A stretch of DNA of 58,621 bases from Thermoleophilia bacterium (GTDB taxonomy: Bacteria; Actinomycetota; Thermoleophilia; Gaiellales; Gaiellaceae). Below are positions 18,642 to 28,903 of this stretch, one piece after another. The position numbers and the translations under genes are program-made. The stretch covers positions 1 to 58,621 of the forward strand of contig JAICME010000002.1 of assembly GCA_025929425.1 (NCBI GenBank), in the 5' to 3' direction. The stretch's first letter is position 1, and every line of letters starts with the position of its first letter. Under the pieces are notes generated by a model. It was not told the origin of the DNA, ran no database searches, and worked only from the letters and a program-made list of their open reading frames with translations.

Positions 18642-19903
18642 CGGCCGGAGCGGGCCTGCAGACGGACGGCGACCGTGTCGAGCGTCACCGCTCCGAGGAG
18701 CACGAGCCCAGTGACGATGTAGATCCAGCCGTTCGAGATGCTCAGCGTATTGAGGCCGTTCTGCAACGTTCCGATCAGCACGGCCCCGAGCAACGCGCCG
18801 CGCACCTCGCCGCGGCCGCCGAAGAGGCTGACGCCGCCGATCACCGCGGAGGCGATGGCGTTCAGGAGCAAGTTTCCCGGCGGAAACGTCAGCGCAACCG
18901 AGTTGACCTGCGCCGCGAAGATGATGCCGCCGATCCCGGCGGTGGCGCCCGAGATCATGAACACGATGACCTTGATGCGCTTCACGCTGATACCGGAGCG
19001 ACGCGCAGCCTCCGCATTGCCTCCGACCGCATAGACGTGGCGGCCGAACGTCGTCCACTTGGCGAGGAACGTCAGCAGCACGAAGAAGAACACGATGATC
19101 AGGCCCGCCAGCGGCAGCCCTTCGGGCGTGTCGATGATCTTGCCGTTGTTCGCGATCGCCACCGACCCGAACGCCGCGATCCCGATGCCGATGGTCTTCA
19201 GGCCGGCCGAGATCCAGCTCTGCTGGCCGATCTGAGTGCCTCGCGCGACGATCTTCTTGTACAGGACGCTCGCCGGGTAGAGCGCCGTGAAGATCGCGGC
19301 GATCGGCCAACCAGCCCCGGGAGAGAAGATGTACGCGTCGGTGTAGTTGATCCAGCGGTCCTGGATGATGATCGTGCCGCGCTGCTGGAGCTCGTTGAGG
19401 ATCACGCCCTGCCAGATCAGGAAGCCGCCGAGCGTGACCACGAAGGAGGGAACACCGACGAACGCCACGATCGACCCCTGGACGCCTCCGATCACCGCGC
19501 ACACGGCGACGGCCACCAGCATCGCGAGGATGCCGTTCATCTGCCAGCTGCTTCCGGGGAGCTGGAGCTCGGCGACGACGAGCGCCCCGATGCCTGCGAG
19601 GTAGCCGATCGAAAGATCGATCTCGCCGAGGAGGAGAACGAAGACGACGCCGTAGGCGAGCATCGCCGTGCCGGCGGTCTCCGTGATCAGGTTGACGAAG
19701 TTGACCGACGTGAAGAAGTTCGTCGCCGTGAAGCCGAAGATGATGACGACGGCGATCTCGCCGACGATGATCGGGACCGGCCCGAGGTTGCCGGTGCGCA
19801 CGTTGAGCCATGCGCGCTCCCACACACCCTGGATGCCGTCGGAGATGCGCTCCTCCTCGAGCGGCGGCGCGCGATCGGGCCCGACGACGTCGGCCGAGGT
19901 CAC
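18638..19903 (-). CDS. Sugar ABC transporter permease (XylH/RbsC type)
   Basis: LLLGEIDLSIG, AVGGNAEAARRSGISVKRIK, GGVSLFGGRGEVRGALLGA motifs. Confidence 0.92.
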   Translation of the reverse strand: MTSADVVGPDRAPPLEEERISDGIQGVWERAWLNVRTGNLGPVPIIVGEIAVVIIFGFTATNFFTSVNFVNLITETAGTAMLAYGVVFVLLLGEIDLSIGYLAGIGALVVAELQLPGSSWQMNGILAMLVAVAVCAVIGGVQGSIVAFVGVPSFVVTLGGFLIWQGVILNELQQRGTIIIQDRWINYTDAYIFSPGAGWPIAAIFTALYPASVLYKKIVARGTQIGQQSWISAGLKTIGIGIAAFGSVAIANNGKIIDTPEGLPLAGLIIVFFFVLLTFLAKWTTFGRHVYAVGGNAEAARRSGISVKRIKVIVFMISGATAGIGGIIFAAQVNSVALTFPPGNLLLNAIASAVIGGVSLFGGRGEVRGALLGAVLIGTLQNGLNTLSISNGWIYIVTGLVLLGAVTLDTVAVRLQARSGR

Positions 19904-20682
19904 GCGTCGACTCCTGCAGGCGATGCGGAAATCCCGGCGACCTTCGTGGGCTTGCCGGCCGTGATCGCCTCGACCACCGCCTGCTGCGTGGTCTTTCTGC
20001 GCTCGAACACGCCGACGTTCCGTCCGAGCCGGAGCACCGTGATCCGGTCCGCCGTCTCGAAGACGTCGTGGAGGTTGTGCGAGATGAGGATCACGCCGAG
20101 CCCCTGCTCTCCGAGCCTCCGAACCAGTTCGAGCACCTGTTCGGTCTGCGCCACGCCGAGCGCGGCGGTCGGCTCGTCGAGAACGACGAGTTTCGAGTTC
20201 CACATCACTGCTCGCGCGACGGCCACGGACTGACGCTGGCCGCCGGAGAGCGTCGCCACCGTCTGGCGCACCGACTTGATCGTCGTGACCGCCAGCGACT
20301 TCAGCGTCTCGGAGGTGTGCTGCTCCATCGGCGCCTCGGAGAGGATCTGAGCGCGACTTATCTCGCGACCGAGGTACATGTTCTGGACGACGTCGAGGTT
20401 GTCGCAGAGCGCGAGATCCTGGTAGACGACCTCGATCCCGAGTCGCGCGGCGTCCTTCGGCCCGTGAATGTGCACCTCTTTGCCCTCGAACACGATCCGG
20501 CCGCTGTCGGCCGAGTGCGTGCCTGCGATGCATTTGACGAGCGTGGACTTGCCGGCCCCGTTGTCGCCCACCAGGGCCATCACCTCTCCGTCCATGACCT
20601 CGAAGTCGACGTCGGTCAGCGCCTGCACCGAGCCGAACGTCTTCGTGATGCCTTGCAGATGGAGAAGTGGCGTATCGCTCAT
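19900..20682 (-). CDS. Sugar ABC transporter ATP-binding protein
   Basis: GDNGAGKSTLVK, LSGGQRQSVAVARA, LVVLDEPTAALG. Confidence 0.94.
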   Translation of the reverse strand: MSDTPLLHLQGITKTFGSVQALTDVDFEVMDGEVMALVGDNGAGKSTLVKCIAGTHSADSGRIVFEGKEVHIHGPKDAARLGIEVVYQDLALCDNLDVVQNMYLGREISRAQILSEAPMEQHTSETLKSLAVTTIKSVRQTVATLSGGQRQSVAVARAVMWNSKLVVLDEPTAALGVAQTEQVLELVRRLGEQGLGVILISHNLHDVFETADRITVLRLGRNVGVFERRKTTQQAVVEAITAGKPTKVAGISASPAGVDA

Positions 20683-20759
20683 CGAGGGTCGCTCCTGGGC
20701 GAGAAGAGCGTGGTGGAGGCGCCCTTCACGGACGCCTCCACCATCTCAGAGTGGACGAG

Positions 20760-21836
20760 CTACTTGCAGTACTTCTTGTACTGCCCGATGCAGACTTCCT
20801 TCTTCGTCAGCCACTTCTGCGTGAACAGCTGTTTGTAGTTCTTCTTCGTGATCCAGGTGACCGGCAGGGTGAGCGTGGGCTCCTTCTTCTTGCCGTTCAG
20901 GCGGAAGCCGTTCGTCTTCGGCTTCTGCCCATGGAGCAGCGCGATCGCCGCGGCCGCCGCGGCGTTCGCCTCGAGCGACACCTTCTTGTAGACCGTACCC
21001 GACTGCCAGCCGGCGAGGATGTACTGGACGCCCTGCGCCGTCGTGTCCTGGCCGGACAGGGGGATCGGCTTGAGATGCTTCGCCTTCAGGTCGGCGACCA
21101 CTGCGCCGGCGATGTTGTCGTTCGCCGCGATGACGCCCTGGATGTTGTTGTTCGTCTTGACGAGCATCTGGTTGAAGATGGTCGCGGCGTTGGTCGCGTC
21201 CCAGTCGGGAACGAACTTCTGCGGCCCCTTCTTCAGAGAGTGCTTCTTGAAGAGCGGGTTGAGGACAGCGTCGTTGCCGCTCTTGAACCAGAAGGCGTTC
21301 TGGTCGGTCTGTCCGCCCCAGAGCTCGGCGACGGTGCTCGACTTCTTGTACGTCCCCTTCGCCTTCATCGCGGCGATGATGCCGTTGGCCTGCGCCGCGC
21401 CGACCGCCTTGCCGTCGAACGTGTCGTAGACGGACGCCGTGCCGCCGATGACCTGGCGGTCGTAGTCGATCGCCTTTCCACCTTTGTCCGTGAAGAGCTT
21501 CTCGATCGACGACGCGGACCCGTTGTCGAGCGACGTCTCGATCACGACCTTGGCGCCCGCTGCGAGGCAGGCCTGCGCCTGCGCCTTCTGCTTCAGCGGA
21601 TCGTTGAGCGCGTTGTTGATCGAGGCCGTGACGCCGGCCTTGGCGAACGCGGCCTTGAGTAGCGGCGCATCGAACTGCACCCAGCGCACGGACGACTTCG
21701 TGTCCGGTAGCAGGACGCAGACCTGCACGTTGGACGATGTCTTCTTCGTGCTCGCGACGGCGGCCGCGGAGACTGCCAGTGCGACAACCCCGATGCCGAG
21801 CACGAGGATCAGACCCTTCGTACGAAACTTCTTCAC
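20760..21836 (-). CDS. Sugar ABC transporter substrate-binding protein (XylF-like)
   Basis: Signal sequence; AKVVIETSLDNGSA, GVIAANDNIAGAVVADLKA, PLSGQDTTAQGVQYIL. Confidence 0.9.
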   Translation of the reverse strand: MKKFRTKGLILVLGIGVVALAVSAAAVASTKKTSSNVQVCVLLPDTKSSVRWVQFDAPLLKAAFAKAGVTASINNALNDPLKQKAQAQACLAAGAKVVIETSLDNGSASSIEKLFTDKGGKAIDYDRQVIGGTASVYDTFDGKAVGAAQANGIIAAMKAKGTYKKSSTVAELWGGQTDQNAFWFKSGNDAVLNPLFKKHSLKKGPQKFVPDWDATNAATIFNQMLVKTNNNIQGVIAANDNIAGAVVADLKAKHLKPIPLSGQDTTAQGVQYILAGWQSGTVYKKVSLEANAAAAAAIALLHGQKPKTNGFRLNGKKKEPTLTLPVTWITKKNYKQLFTQKWLTKKEVCIGQYKKYCK

Positions 21837-22031
21837 GCTGCTTGCCCTCCTCGCTTTCCACTTCGAGAGCGCCGTGCGGCGTCTCCTGACTGTGCCGCCC
21901 GTCACACACACGAGAAAAGCGCCCCTCACCCACCCGTGTCCCGCTCCGGTCGATCGGCGGGCCAGATACTACGCCCCCTCTTGAACTGGTGCAAAGGCGG
22001 CGACCGACCGGATCCGAGATAGTGTCGGCCC

Positions 22032-23030
22032 GTGAAGACCAGTCTCGGCATCTGGGCCTTCGGCGGAATGGCGACGCGGTTCAATCCCGGCGGATACAAG
22101 CCGGAACTGGCGAGCATCTCGACGGTAGAGAAGGTCCGCACGGCAGTCGGTGGGCTGGGCGACCTGATCGACGATTACGAATTCCACTATCCGCAGGAGA
22201 TCTCGCACGACAACCTCGAGGCAGTCCGCGACGCGCTCGACGGACACGGGATCTACTGCATCGCGAGCGGCCTCCATCTCGACCCCCGTTTCGGCAAGGG
22301 AGGGTTCTGCTCGCCGGACGACGCGACGCGCGCGGAGGCTCTGCGCCTCACCCGGGACGCGATCGACCTGGCGGCCGATGTCGGCGCGCAAATGATCATC
22401 TGGCCGGGGATCGAGGGCTACAACTACCCCTTCCAGACGCCGTACGCCGACTCGTGGACGCGTTTCGTCGACGGCGTCGAAGAGGCCGCCAGGCATGCGC
22501 GTGAGCGAGGCGTCACGGTGTTTCTCGAGCACAAGAACTCCGAGCCCGCCATGAAGATCCTCATGCGCAACGTCGGCATGACGCTGCACGTCATCCACAC
22601 CCTGCGCACCCGTGGCATCTCGAACGTCAAGGTCAACATGGACTGGCAGCACCTGATCATGAACGGCGAGAACCTCGCCGAATATGCGGCGCTTCTGGCC
22701 GCCGAAGGGCTGCTCGGCCATCAGCACGCGAACTCCGGCTGGGGCACGTTCGACGACGACAACATGGTCGGCGCGACGGCCTTCATGGAGACACTCGAGC
22801 TCGCGCTCGAACTGCGCCGCGCCGGCTACGGCGAAAACGGCGAGCGCCTCGGCTTCGACCTCTATCCGTACACCGAGGATGCGGTCGGGGCCGTGAAGCG
22901 GTCGGTGCTTCAGTGGAGATTCATCGACGAGGTCGCCGCCAGGATCGACGAGACGGAGCTGAGACGCGCCCAGCAGGCGAAGGACGCCGTCCGTGCGTAC
23001 GAGCTCGTGTACGCCGCGCTCGGCGCGTAG
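22032..23030 (+). CDS. TIM-barrel sugar isomerase (xylose isomerase-like)
   Basis: QMIIWPGIEGYNYPFQ, FLEHKNSEPAMKILM, GHQHANSGWGTFDDDN. Confidence 0.82.
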   Translation: MKTSLGIWAFGGMATRFNPGGYKPELASISTVEKVRTAVGGLGDLIDDYEFHYPQEISHDNLEAVRDALDGHGIYCIASGLHLDPRFGKGGFCSPDDATRAEALRLTRDAIDLAADVGAQMIIWPGIEGYNYPFQTPYADSWTRFVDGVEEAARHARERGVTVFLEHKNSEPAMKILMRNVGMTLHVIHTLRTRGISNVKVNMDWQHLIMNGENLAEYAALLAAEGLLGHQHANSGWGTFDDDNMVGATAFMETLELALELRRAGYGENGERLGFDLYPYTEDAVGAVKRSVLQWRFIDEVAARIDETELRRAQQAKDAVRAYELVYAALGA

Positions 23031-24400
23031 TGCCTCTCGTCGGCCTCGACGTCGGCACCTCCGCGGTCAAGGGCGTCGCGATCGACGAAGAAGGGCGCCT
23101 GCTCGCCACGGCGAGCGCGGGGTACCCGCTCTCGCGGCCGCAGCCGGGCTGGTCGGAGCAGGAGCCCGAGGACTGGTGGTTCGCCGCGAGAGACGTGCTG
23201 GGTCAGCTGCCCGAGGGGCCGGTTGGACTGTCCGGTCAGATGCACGGGCTCGTCGTCCTCGACGCCGAGCACCGTCTGCTGCGCCCTGCGATCCTCTGGA
23301 ACGACCAGCGCACCGCCGCCGAGTGCGCGGAGATCGAGGAGCGGATCGGGTTGCATCGGCTCCTCGAGCTGACGGGGAACCGCGCACTGCCGGGTTTCAC
23401 CGCGCCGAAGCTGTTGTGGATGCGGAGGCACGAGCCCGAGCTGTACGGACGGATCCGGCACGTTCTGCTCCCGAAGGACTACGTCCGCCTGCGGCTGACC
23501 GACGAGCTCGCGACCGACGTCGCCGATGCCTCCGGGACGCTCCTCTTCGACGTCCGCCGACGCGCCTGGTCGGAGGAGGTCTGCGCGGCGCTCGAGATCC
23601 CGCTCGAGTGGCTTCCGTCCGCCCGCGAGTCGACAGAAGTGGCCGGCGCCGGCGATCAGGCAGCAGCCGCGCTCGGCGTCGGCGTCTCGCGGCCGGGGCC
23701 AGTCTCGGTGGTGCTGGGGACCTCCGGCGTCGTCTTCGCCGCCCTCCCCGGTTACGAGCACGACCCTCAAGGCCGACTACATGCGTTCTGCCACGCGGTG
23801 CCCGACACGTGGCACGCAATGGGCGTGATGCTGAGCGCAGCAGGCTCCGCCGCCTGGCTCCGCGAAGTGCTCGCCGCAGACGTCGCTGTTCTCGAGCAGG
23901 AGGCCGAGCGCCTCCCGCCCGAAAGCGAAGGGCTGCTCTTCGCCCCGTACCTCGCAGGCGAGCGCACGCCGCATCCGGATCCCGACGCGCGCGGCGCGTT
24001 CGTCGGCCTCTCTGCCCGGCACGATCGCGGTGCGCTCTGGCGAGCGATGCTGGAGGGCGTCGCCTACGGGCTCCGGGACTCCCTCGAACTGCTCCGCGAA
24101 CTCGGCGCACGGCCCGAGAGCGGCCGCATCTCGGGCGGGGGCGCGCGGAGCGAGCTCTGGCTTCGGATCCTCGCCTCGGTGCTCGAGCTTTCGCTCGAGA
24201 CGACCGAATCCGAGGAGGGGTCCGCGTTCGGCGCCGCGCTCCTCGCCGGCGTCCGTGCAGGTGTCTTCTCGGACGCCGACGAGGCCGTCTCGCGCTGCGT
24301 CCGGACCCGGCGTCGAATCGAGCCGGAGTGGGACTACGGCCGCGGTTACCGGCGCTTCCGCCGGCTCTACCCCACCCTCAGACCCCTGGAGGAGCCTTGA
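23030..24400 (+). CDS. xylB: Xylulokinase-like FGGY carbohydrate kinase
   Basis: GLDVGTSAVKGVAID, GLSGQMHGLVVLD, ILWNDQRT, YLAGERTPHPDP; TAGTG overlap with isomerase. Confidence 0.9.
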   Translation: MPLVGLDVGTSAVKGVAIDEEGRLLATASAGYPLSRPQPGWSEQEPEDWWFAARDVLGQLPEGPVGLSGQMHGLVVLDAEHRLLRPAILWNDQRTAAECAEIEERIGLHRLLELTGNRALPGFTAPKLLWMRRHEPELYGRIRHVLLPKDYVRLRLTDELATDVADASGTLLFDVRRRAWSEEVCAALEIPLEWLPSARESTEVAGAGDQAAAALGVGVSRPGPVSVVLGTSGVVFAALPGYEHDPQGRLHAFCHAVPDTWHAMGVMLSAAGSAAWLREVLAADVAVLEQEAERLPPESEGLLFAPYLAGERTPHPDPDARGAFVGLSARHDRGALWRAMLEGVAYGLRDSLELLRELGARPESGRISGGGARSELWLRILASVLELSLETTESEEGSAFGAALLAGVRAGVFSDADEAVSRCVRTRRRIEPEWDYGRGYRRFRRLYPTLRPLEEP

Positions 24401-25101
24401 CCGACCTGACTGGAAAGACCGCCGTGATCACGGGAGCAAGCCGGGGCATCGGCGCCGCCGTTGCCCGGAGCCTTCACGAGCGCGGGTGCAATCTCGGCCT
24501 CGCGTCCCGCAGCGGGAGCGACCTCGGACTCGAGCGCGTCGTCGCGCGTCCCTGCGACGTCCGCGACCTCGATGCACTCGTCGAGCTCTGCGACGCCACC
24601 GCCGAACGGTTCGGCGGCATCGACATCGTCGTCCCGAACGCCGGCGTCGGCGCCTACGGGCCCTTCCTCGACCTTTCGCGTGATCACCTCGACGAGATGC
24701 TCGATGTGAACCTCAAGGGCACCGTGTACGCCGTCCGCGCGGCGCTTTCCCACATGCTCGGGCGGGAGGGAGACGTCGTCACGCTGGCCTCCGAGGCCGG
24801 CCGCCGCGGCCTTCCCTACGAAGCGGTCTACTGCGCGTCGAAGTTCGGACAGGTCGGGCTCACGCGCGCGCTCGACCACGAGCTTCGAGAGCAGGGGATC
24901 CGGTGCACCAACGTCTGCCCGGGCGGGGTCGCAACCGATTTCGCGCTCGAAGAAGGACGCGGGCGGCCACACGAGGCGCTCGCCGGAATGATGACCCCGG
25001 AGGATGTCGCTGAGATCGTCGTGTTCGCGCTCGAACGTCCTCGGCATCTGCGAATCCTGGAGACCGCGCTCCGGCCGGTGAGCGAGCCGTCATGGGGGTG
25101 A
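24397..25101 (+). CDS. SDR family oxidoreductase
   Basis: VITGASRGIGAAVA, NAGVGAYG, YEAVYCASKFGQVG; TTGA overlap with kinase. Confidence 0.92.
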   Translation: MTDLTGKTAVITGASRGIGAAVARSLHERGCNLGLASRSGSDLGLERVVARPCDVRDLDALVELCDATAERFGGIDIVVPNAGVGAYGPFLDLSRDHLDEMLDVNLKGTVYAVRAALSHMLGREGDVVTLASEAGRRGLPYEAVYCASKFGQVGLTRALDHELREQGIRCTNVCPGGVATDFALEEGRGRPHEALAGMMTPEDVAEIVVFALERPRHLRILETALRPVSEPSWG

Positions 25102-25127
25102 CCATTCAGACGTGCGCGTCCTCCGAG

Positions 25128-25161
25128 CGAGAGGGCCGTAGCCGCAGCAACGGCCCTCTCG
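25128..25161 (+). terminator. Intrinsic-terminator-like hairpin after the sugar operon
   Basis: CGAGAGGGCCGT/ACGGCCCTCTCG perfect 12-bp stem, 10-nt loop; no strong T-tract. Confidence 0.7.
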
Positions 25162-25389
25162 TTCCCTCGGAGGAACGTGAAATTGCAGCGAGCCTATTAC
25201 CACCTAATCCCGAGTTCTAATCTTCAGACGCCGTTCCTAAGAGCGCCAGATAATTCTCGACCAATTTGACTGACCATTCAATCGACGCTGGCTTCTCCCA
25301 GCGCGTGATCGGATGCGAGCCGTTGACAGCACTTCGGCGCCAGTCCAGACTCCCTGGCCGCGACAGGGGACTAGAGAAGGGAGTTTCGC

Positions 25390-25854
25390 ATGCGTCGTTC
25401 GGTAGTTCTCGTGGCCGCGCTCATCGCTGCGGCGGCGTTGGCAGCTGCGTTTGCCGGATCGGCTGGTGCCTACGGCGGCGGGGCGACACACGACACCTGG
25501 CAGATCGGCCTTTCCTTCAACTGCGACAGCCCCACCCTCTGCGCCGGGGGACAGGGCGGCTTCTGGGGCTGGGTCGAGCTCGACCGCTGGGCGGACGGCT
25601 CGATCACCGGCGACATCAAGGGTGCCGATTGCGGGCACACGACCGGCGGCGGTGGCGCCGGGGCCGGGCCGGTGAATGTCGATGTCTACGCAGCACACAT
25701 CGACCCGACGAACGGCGATTTCATCGTCGACTCGGCCAGTGACCCGGGCTTCCTCGGCGACTCTGGCATCCCGTCGACGGCCGGCCATTACGCGGCTCAT
25801 CCGGCGCCGGGAATCACTCAGATCATCAACGTCTCCTACCGAGCGGCCAGATAA
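25390..25854 (+). CDS. Small secreted hypothetical protein
   Basis: Signal peptide MRRSVVLVAALIAAAALAAAFAGSAGA. Confidence 0.65.
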   Translation: MRRSVVLVAALIAAAALAAAFAGSAGAYGGGATHDTWQIGLSFNCDSPTLCAGGQGGFWGWVELDRWADGSITGDIKGADCGHTTGGGGAGAGPVNVDVYAAHIDPTNGDFIVDSASDPGFLGDSGIPSTAGHYAAHPAPGITQIINVSYRAAR

Positions 25855-26594
25855 CGCTCGACCCTTCGGTCGTCCTCCCTCGGTCTTCGCGCCGGGGAGG
25901 ACGGCTGCGGGCGCTCGGAGTCGACCACCGCGGTGTTGCGGGCCAGCTTGGCCCTCTTGACGAGCCGCCCTGCACGCTCGAGTGCGGCGTCCGCAGTGCG
26001 CCCGCCGTCGAGCAACACCGCACCGACCGACGCCGTGATCGTACGAGGCTGGCCGTCGATCCAGAACGGACGACCGGCCAGCAGGAGGCGCAGCCGTTCG
26101 GCAAACTCGACGAGCTCGTCTCCTTCCACCTGCGGCGCGAGCACCACGAACTCCTCCCCACCCCAGCGGAACAGCAGGTCGCTCGCGCGCAGCTCACCGC
26201 GCAGCCGTTCGTAGACGTCGACGAGCAGAGCGTCGCCGGCCGGATAGCCGTACGTGTCGTTCACCTTCTTGAAGCGGTCTAGGTCGAGGAAGCAGATCGC
26301 GGCCGTCCGGCCGCCACGCCTGATCCGCGACTGCTCGGCGCTGAGGGCCTCGGCAAGCGCGTAACGGTTCGGCGCGTTCGTGAGCGCGTCGACGCGCGAC
26401 CGCGAGCGCTCCGCCGCGAGGGCGCGCTGGAGACGGAGCCTGTAGACGTTCGCGAGCGCCACTACGAGCAGCAGGCTTGCCCCGTACGCAAGGGCGAGCC
26501 AAGGCGTCGTCTTCGCCAGGTGGACGAGGACGACGACGAGCGGCGCAGCGACGAGGGCGGCAGCGGCGGTCCGATTGGCTCGACGCACGATCAT
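25836..26594 (-). CDS. GGDEF-domain diguanylate cyclase, membrane-anchored
   Basis: DALTNAPNRYAL, CFLDLDRFKKVND, FRWGGEEFVVLAP; N-terminal TMs; alternative upstream start 26675. Confidence 0.9.
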   Translation of the reverse strand: MIVRRANRTAAAALVAAPLVVVLVHLAKTTPWLALAYGASLLLVVALANVYRLRLQRALAAERSRSRVDALTNAPNRYALAEALSAEQSRIRRGGRTAAICFLDLDRFKKVNDTYGYPAGDALLVDVYERLRGELRASDLLFRWGGEEFVVLAPQVEGDELVEFAERLRLLLAGRPFWIDGQPRTITASVGAVLLDGGRTADAALERAGRLVKRAKLARNTAVVDSERPQPSSPARRPREDDRRVERYLAAR

Positions 26595-26668
26595 GTCGAC
26601 ATGTGCACCGCGGACGCAGGCTCTCCTGTCACCCGATCGAGTGAACGTCTCGTACATCCACCGGTCGC

Positions 26669-26697
26669 TTGACATTGGACAGCGTTGTCTGATTTAT
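26669..26697 (+). promoter_or_regulatory. sigma70-like promoter with GACA-N4-TGTC operator-like palindrome in the spacer
   Basis: TTGACA (26669-26674), 17-nt spacer, ATTTAT; GACAGCGTTGTC at 26678-26689. Confidence 0.5.
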
Positions 26698-26734
26698 TAC
26701 CTCGGACACCGACGCCCGATTTAAGGAGCCGATC

Positions 26735-28207
26735 ATGCATCACAGGTCCAAGCACTCACACCAGGCAATCGCGAGCAGCACCGACGACTGCGCCAACGAG
26801 CCTCGCCGCTGGCTTCTCCCGGTGCTCCTCGTCGCTCAGCTCATGGTCATCCTCGACATCACGGCCGTGAACATCGCCCTGCCCCACATCGCCACCGACC
26901 TGCAACTGAGCGGCTCCCGGATCAGCTGGACGATCACGAGCTACTCGCTGATCTTCGGCAGCCTCCTGCTCTTCGGCGGCCGCGCCTCCGACCTCCTCGG
27001 ACGCCGCCGCATGTTCGTGACCGGCCTCACCGTCTTCACCGCCTCGTCATTCGCCGCGGCGATGGCCGGCACCGCGGCGGCGCTCTTCGCCGCCCGCGCC
27101 GGCCAGGGTCTCGGCGCCGCGCTCCTCTCCCCCGCGGCTCTCTCGATCATCACGTCCTCGTTCGACGGACCCCGGCGCACGAAGGCACTCGCCGCCTGGG
27201 GCGCAATCGGCGGAGCGGGCGCGGCGATCGGCGTTCTCGTCGGCGGCATGCTGACCCAGTTCACCGACTGGCGGACGATCTTCTACGTCAATCTTCCCGT
27301 CGCAGCGATGCTTCTCTTCGCGTCGCTTCGGATCGTGCCGGCCGATACCGCGAAGCCGCGCTGGCGCGGGCTCGACCTTCCGGGAGCGGCCCTCGCGACC
27401 ACCAGCCTCGGCGCGATCGTCTTCGGGATCACCCAGGCCGACTCGGCCGGATGGACGTCGATCCAGACGCACCTCTGCGGTCTCGGCGGTCTGGCCGGCC
27501 TCGCGGCGTTCGCGGTCTACGAGCTCCACATCGACACCCCGCTGCTCAACGTCCGCCGCGTGGCCGACCGGGCAGTGGGCGGCGGCCTCGTCCTCATGCT
27601 GGCCGTCGCGGGCTCGATCTTCGGGCTCTTCCTGCTCTGCTCGCTCTACCTGCAGAACGTGCTCGGGTGGGGCCCGCTCACCGCCGGCCTCGCGTTCATC
27701 CCACTCGCGCTCGCCGCCGGAATCGGCGCGCACGCCTCGGGGCACATCGTCGCCAGGCACGGTGTCCGCGGCCCGCTCGCCGGCGCCTTCGCCTTCGCAG
27801 CGGTCGGACTGTTCCTGCTCTCCCGCGTCGGCGAGGCCGGCAGCTACGCCGGCAGCGTGCTCCCCGGCATGTTGATCGCAGGTCTCGGCCTCGGCGTCGC
27901 AACGGTGACCGTTTCGATGTCGATCCTGGTCGGAACGCGTGAGGAGGAGAGCGGCATGATCTCCGGCCTCAACTCGACCGGTCACGAGATCGGCGGCACG
28001 CTCGGCATCGCGATCTTCTCGACGATCGCCGCCGGAGGCACCGGGGCGATCCTCGGCCCGCACGCGGCGTCCGGGATCGGGCACGCGTTCTTGATCGCCG
28101 CCGCCGTCGCTACGCTCGGCAGCCTCGTGGCGATTGCCGTCCTCCCCCGCGCGCAGCACTTCCTGCCCAAGCTGCGGCTGAGCCCGCAGGCGATTCCCGT
28201 CCACTGA
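26735..28207 (+). CDS. DHA2 (EmrB/QacA-type) MFS multidrug transporter
   Basis: LDITAVNIALPHIATDL motif; 14-TM-like. Confidence 0.92.
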   Translation: MHHRSKHSHQAIASSTDDCANEPRRWLLPVLLVAQLMVILDITAVNIALPHIATDLQLSGSRISWTITSYSLIFGSLLLFGGRASDLLGRRRMFVTGLTVFTASSFAAAMAGTAAALFAARAGQGLGAALLSPAALSIITSSFDGPRRTKALAAWGAIGGAGAAIGVLVGGMLTQFTDWRTIFYVNLPVAAMLLFASLRIVPADTAKPRWRGLDLPGAALATTSLGAIVFGITQADSAGWTSIQTHLCGLGGLAGLAAFAVYELHIDTPLLNVRRVADRAVGGGLVLMLAVAGSIFGLFLLCSLYLQNVLGWGPLTAGLAFIPLALAAGIGAHASGHIVARHGVRGPLAGAFAFAAVGLFLLSRVGEAGSYAGSVLPGMLIAGLGLGVATVTVSMSILVGTREEESGMISGLNSTGHEIGGTLGIAIFSTIAAGGTGAILGPHAASGIGHAFLIAAAVATLGSLVAIAVLPRAQHFLPKLRLSPQAIPVH

Positions 28208-28210
28208 TCG

Positions 28211-28816
28211 ATGAGCAACACGAAGACGAAGAGCCCGGCCAGAGCGTCCGCCCGGAAACGCCGAGCGGACGCCGAGCGCAGCATCGCCTCCATCATCGAC
28301 GCCGCCCTCGAAGCGCTTGCGCTCGACCCGGACGCGAGCATGGCCGAGATCGCCCGCCGCGCCGGCGTGGTGCGGGCGACGGTGTACATGCACTTCCCCA
28401 CCCGCGAGTCGCTGCTCGACGCGGTCATGGAGCATGCTGTCGGGCAGGTCGCGGAGGCGACGAGCGGCGCCGAGCCGACGCAAGGCGAGCCGGAGGAAGC
28501 ACTGGAACGCGTGCTCCGCGCTACCTGGCACAAGCTCAGCGACTTCCACACGTTGCTGGCGATCAACACGAGCCGCCTCCCGGCGAGCGAACTCCACCGC
28601 CGCCACGAGCCCGTCATGAGCCTGTTCGTGCCGCTGATCGAACGCGGCCAGGAGAAGGGCGTCTTTCGGAGCGACCTCCCCGTCGCCTGGCATCTCGCGA
28701 TGGTTCGCGCGATCGCACATGCCGCAAGCGCGGAGGTTCGCAGCGGCCGGATCGAGGAGTCGAGCGTCGAGGACGCGCTGATCGCGACCGCGCTCAACGC
28801 GCTCAGCCCGAGCTGA
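28211..28816 (+). CDS. TetR/AcrR family transcriptional regulator
   Basis: SMAEIARRAGVVRATVYMHFPTRESLLDAV HTH. Confidence 0.93.
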   Translation: MSNTKTKSPARASARKRRADAERSIASIIDAALEALALDPDASMAEIARRAGVVRATVYMHFPTRESLLDAVMEHAVGQVAEATSGAEPTQGEPEEALERVLRATWHKLSDFHTLLAINTSRLPASELHRRHEPVMSLFVPLIERGQEKGVFRSDLPVAWHLAMVRAIAHAASAEVRSGRIEESSVEDALIATALNALSPS

Positions 28817-28864
28817 GCAAGAAATGCGCGACGGCGGCACGGCCCGGCGCCGGCCTTCCGAGGC

Positions 28865-28892
28865 GAGGCGGGCGCCGGCCGGCGCCCGCCTC
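28865..28892. terminator. 28-bp perfect palindrome between convergent genes (likely bidirectional terminator)
   Basis: GAGGCGGGCGCCGG|CCGGCGCCCGCCTC. Confidence 0.6.
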
Positions 28893-28903
28893 CTACGCTC
28901 TCG

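Noticed and set aside
17927-20233. 768-aa plus-strand ORF
   Set aside because: Overlaps the 3' end of the multidomain CDS and lies antisense to the sugar ABC permease; low-complexity R/D/E-rich translation
27047-28840. 597-aa minus-strand ORF
   Set aside because: Antisense to the MFS and TetR genes; no recognisable domain
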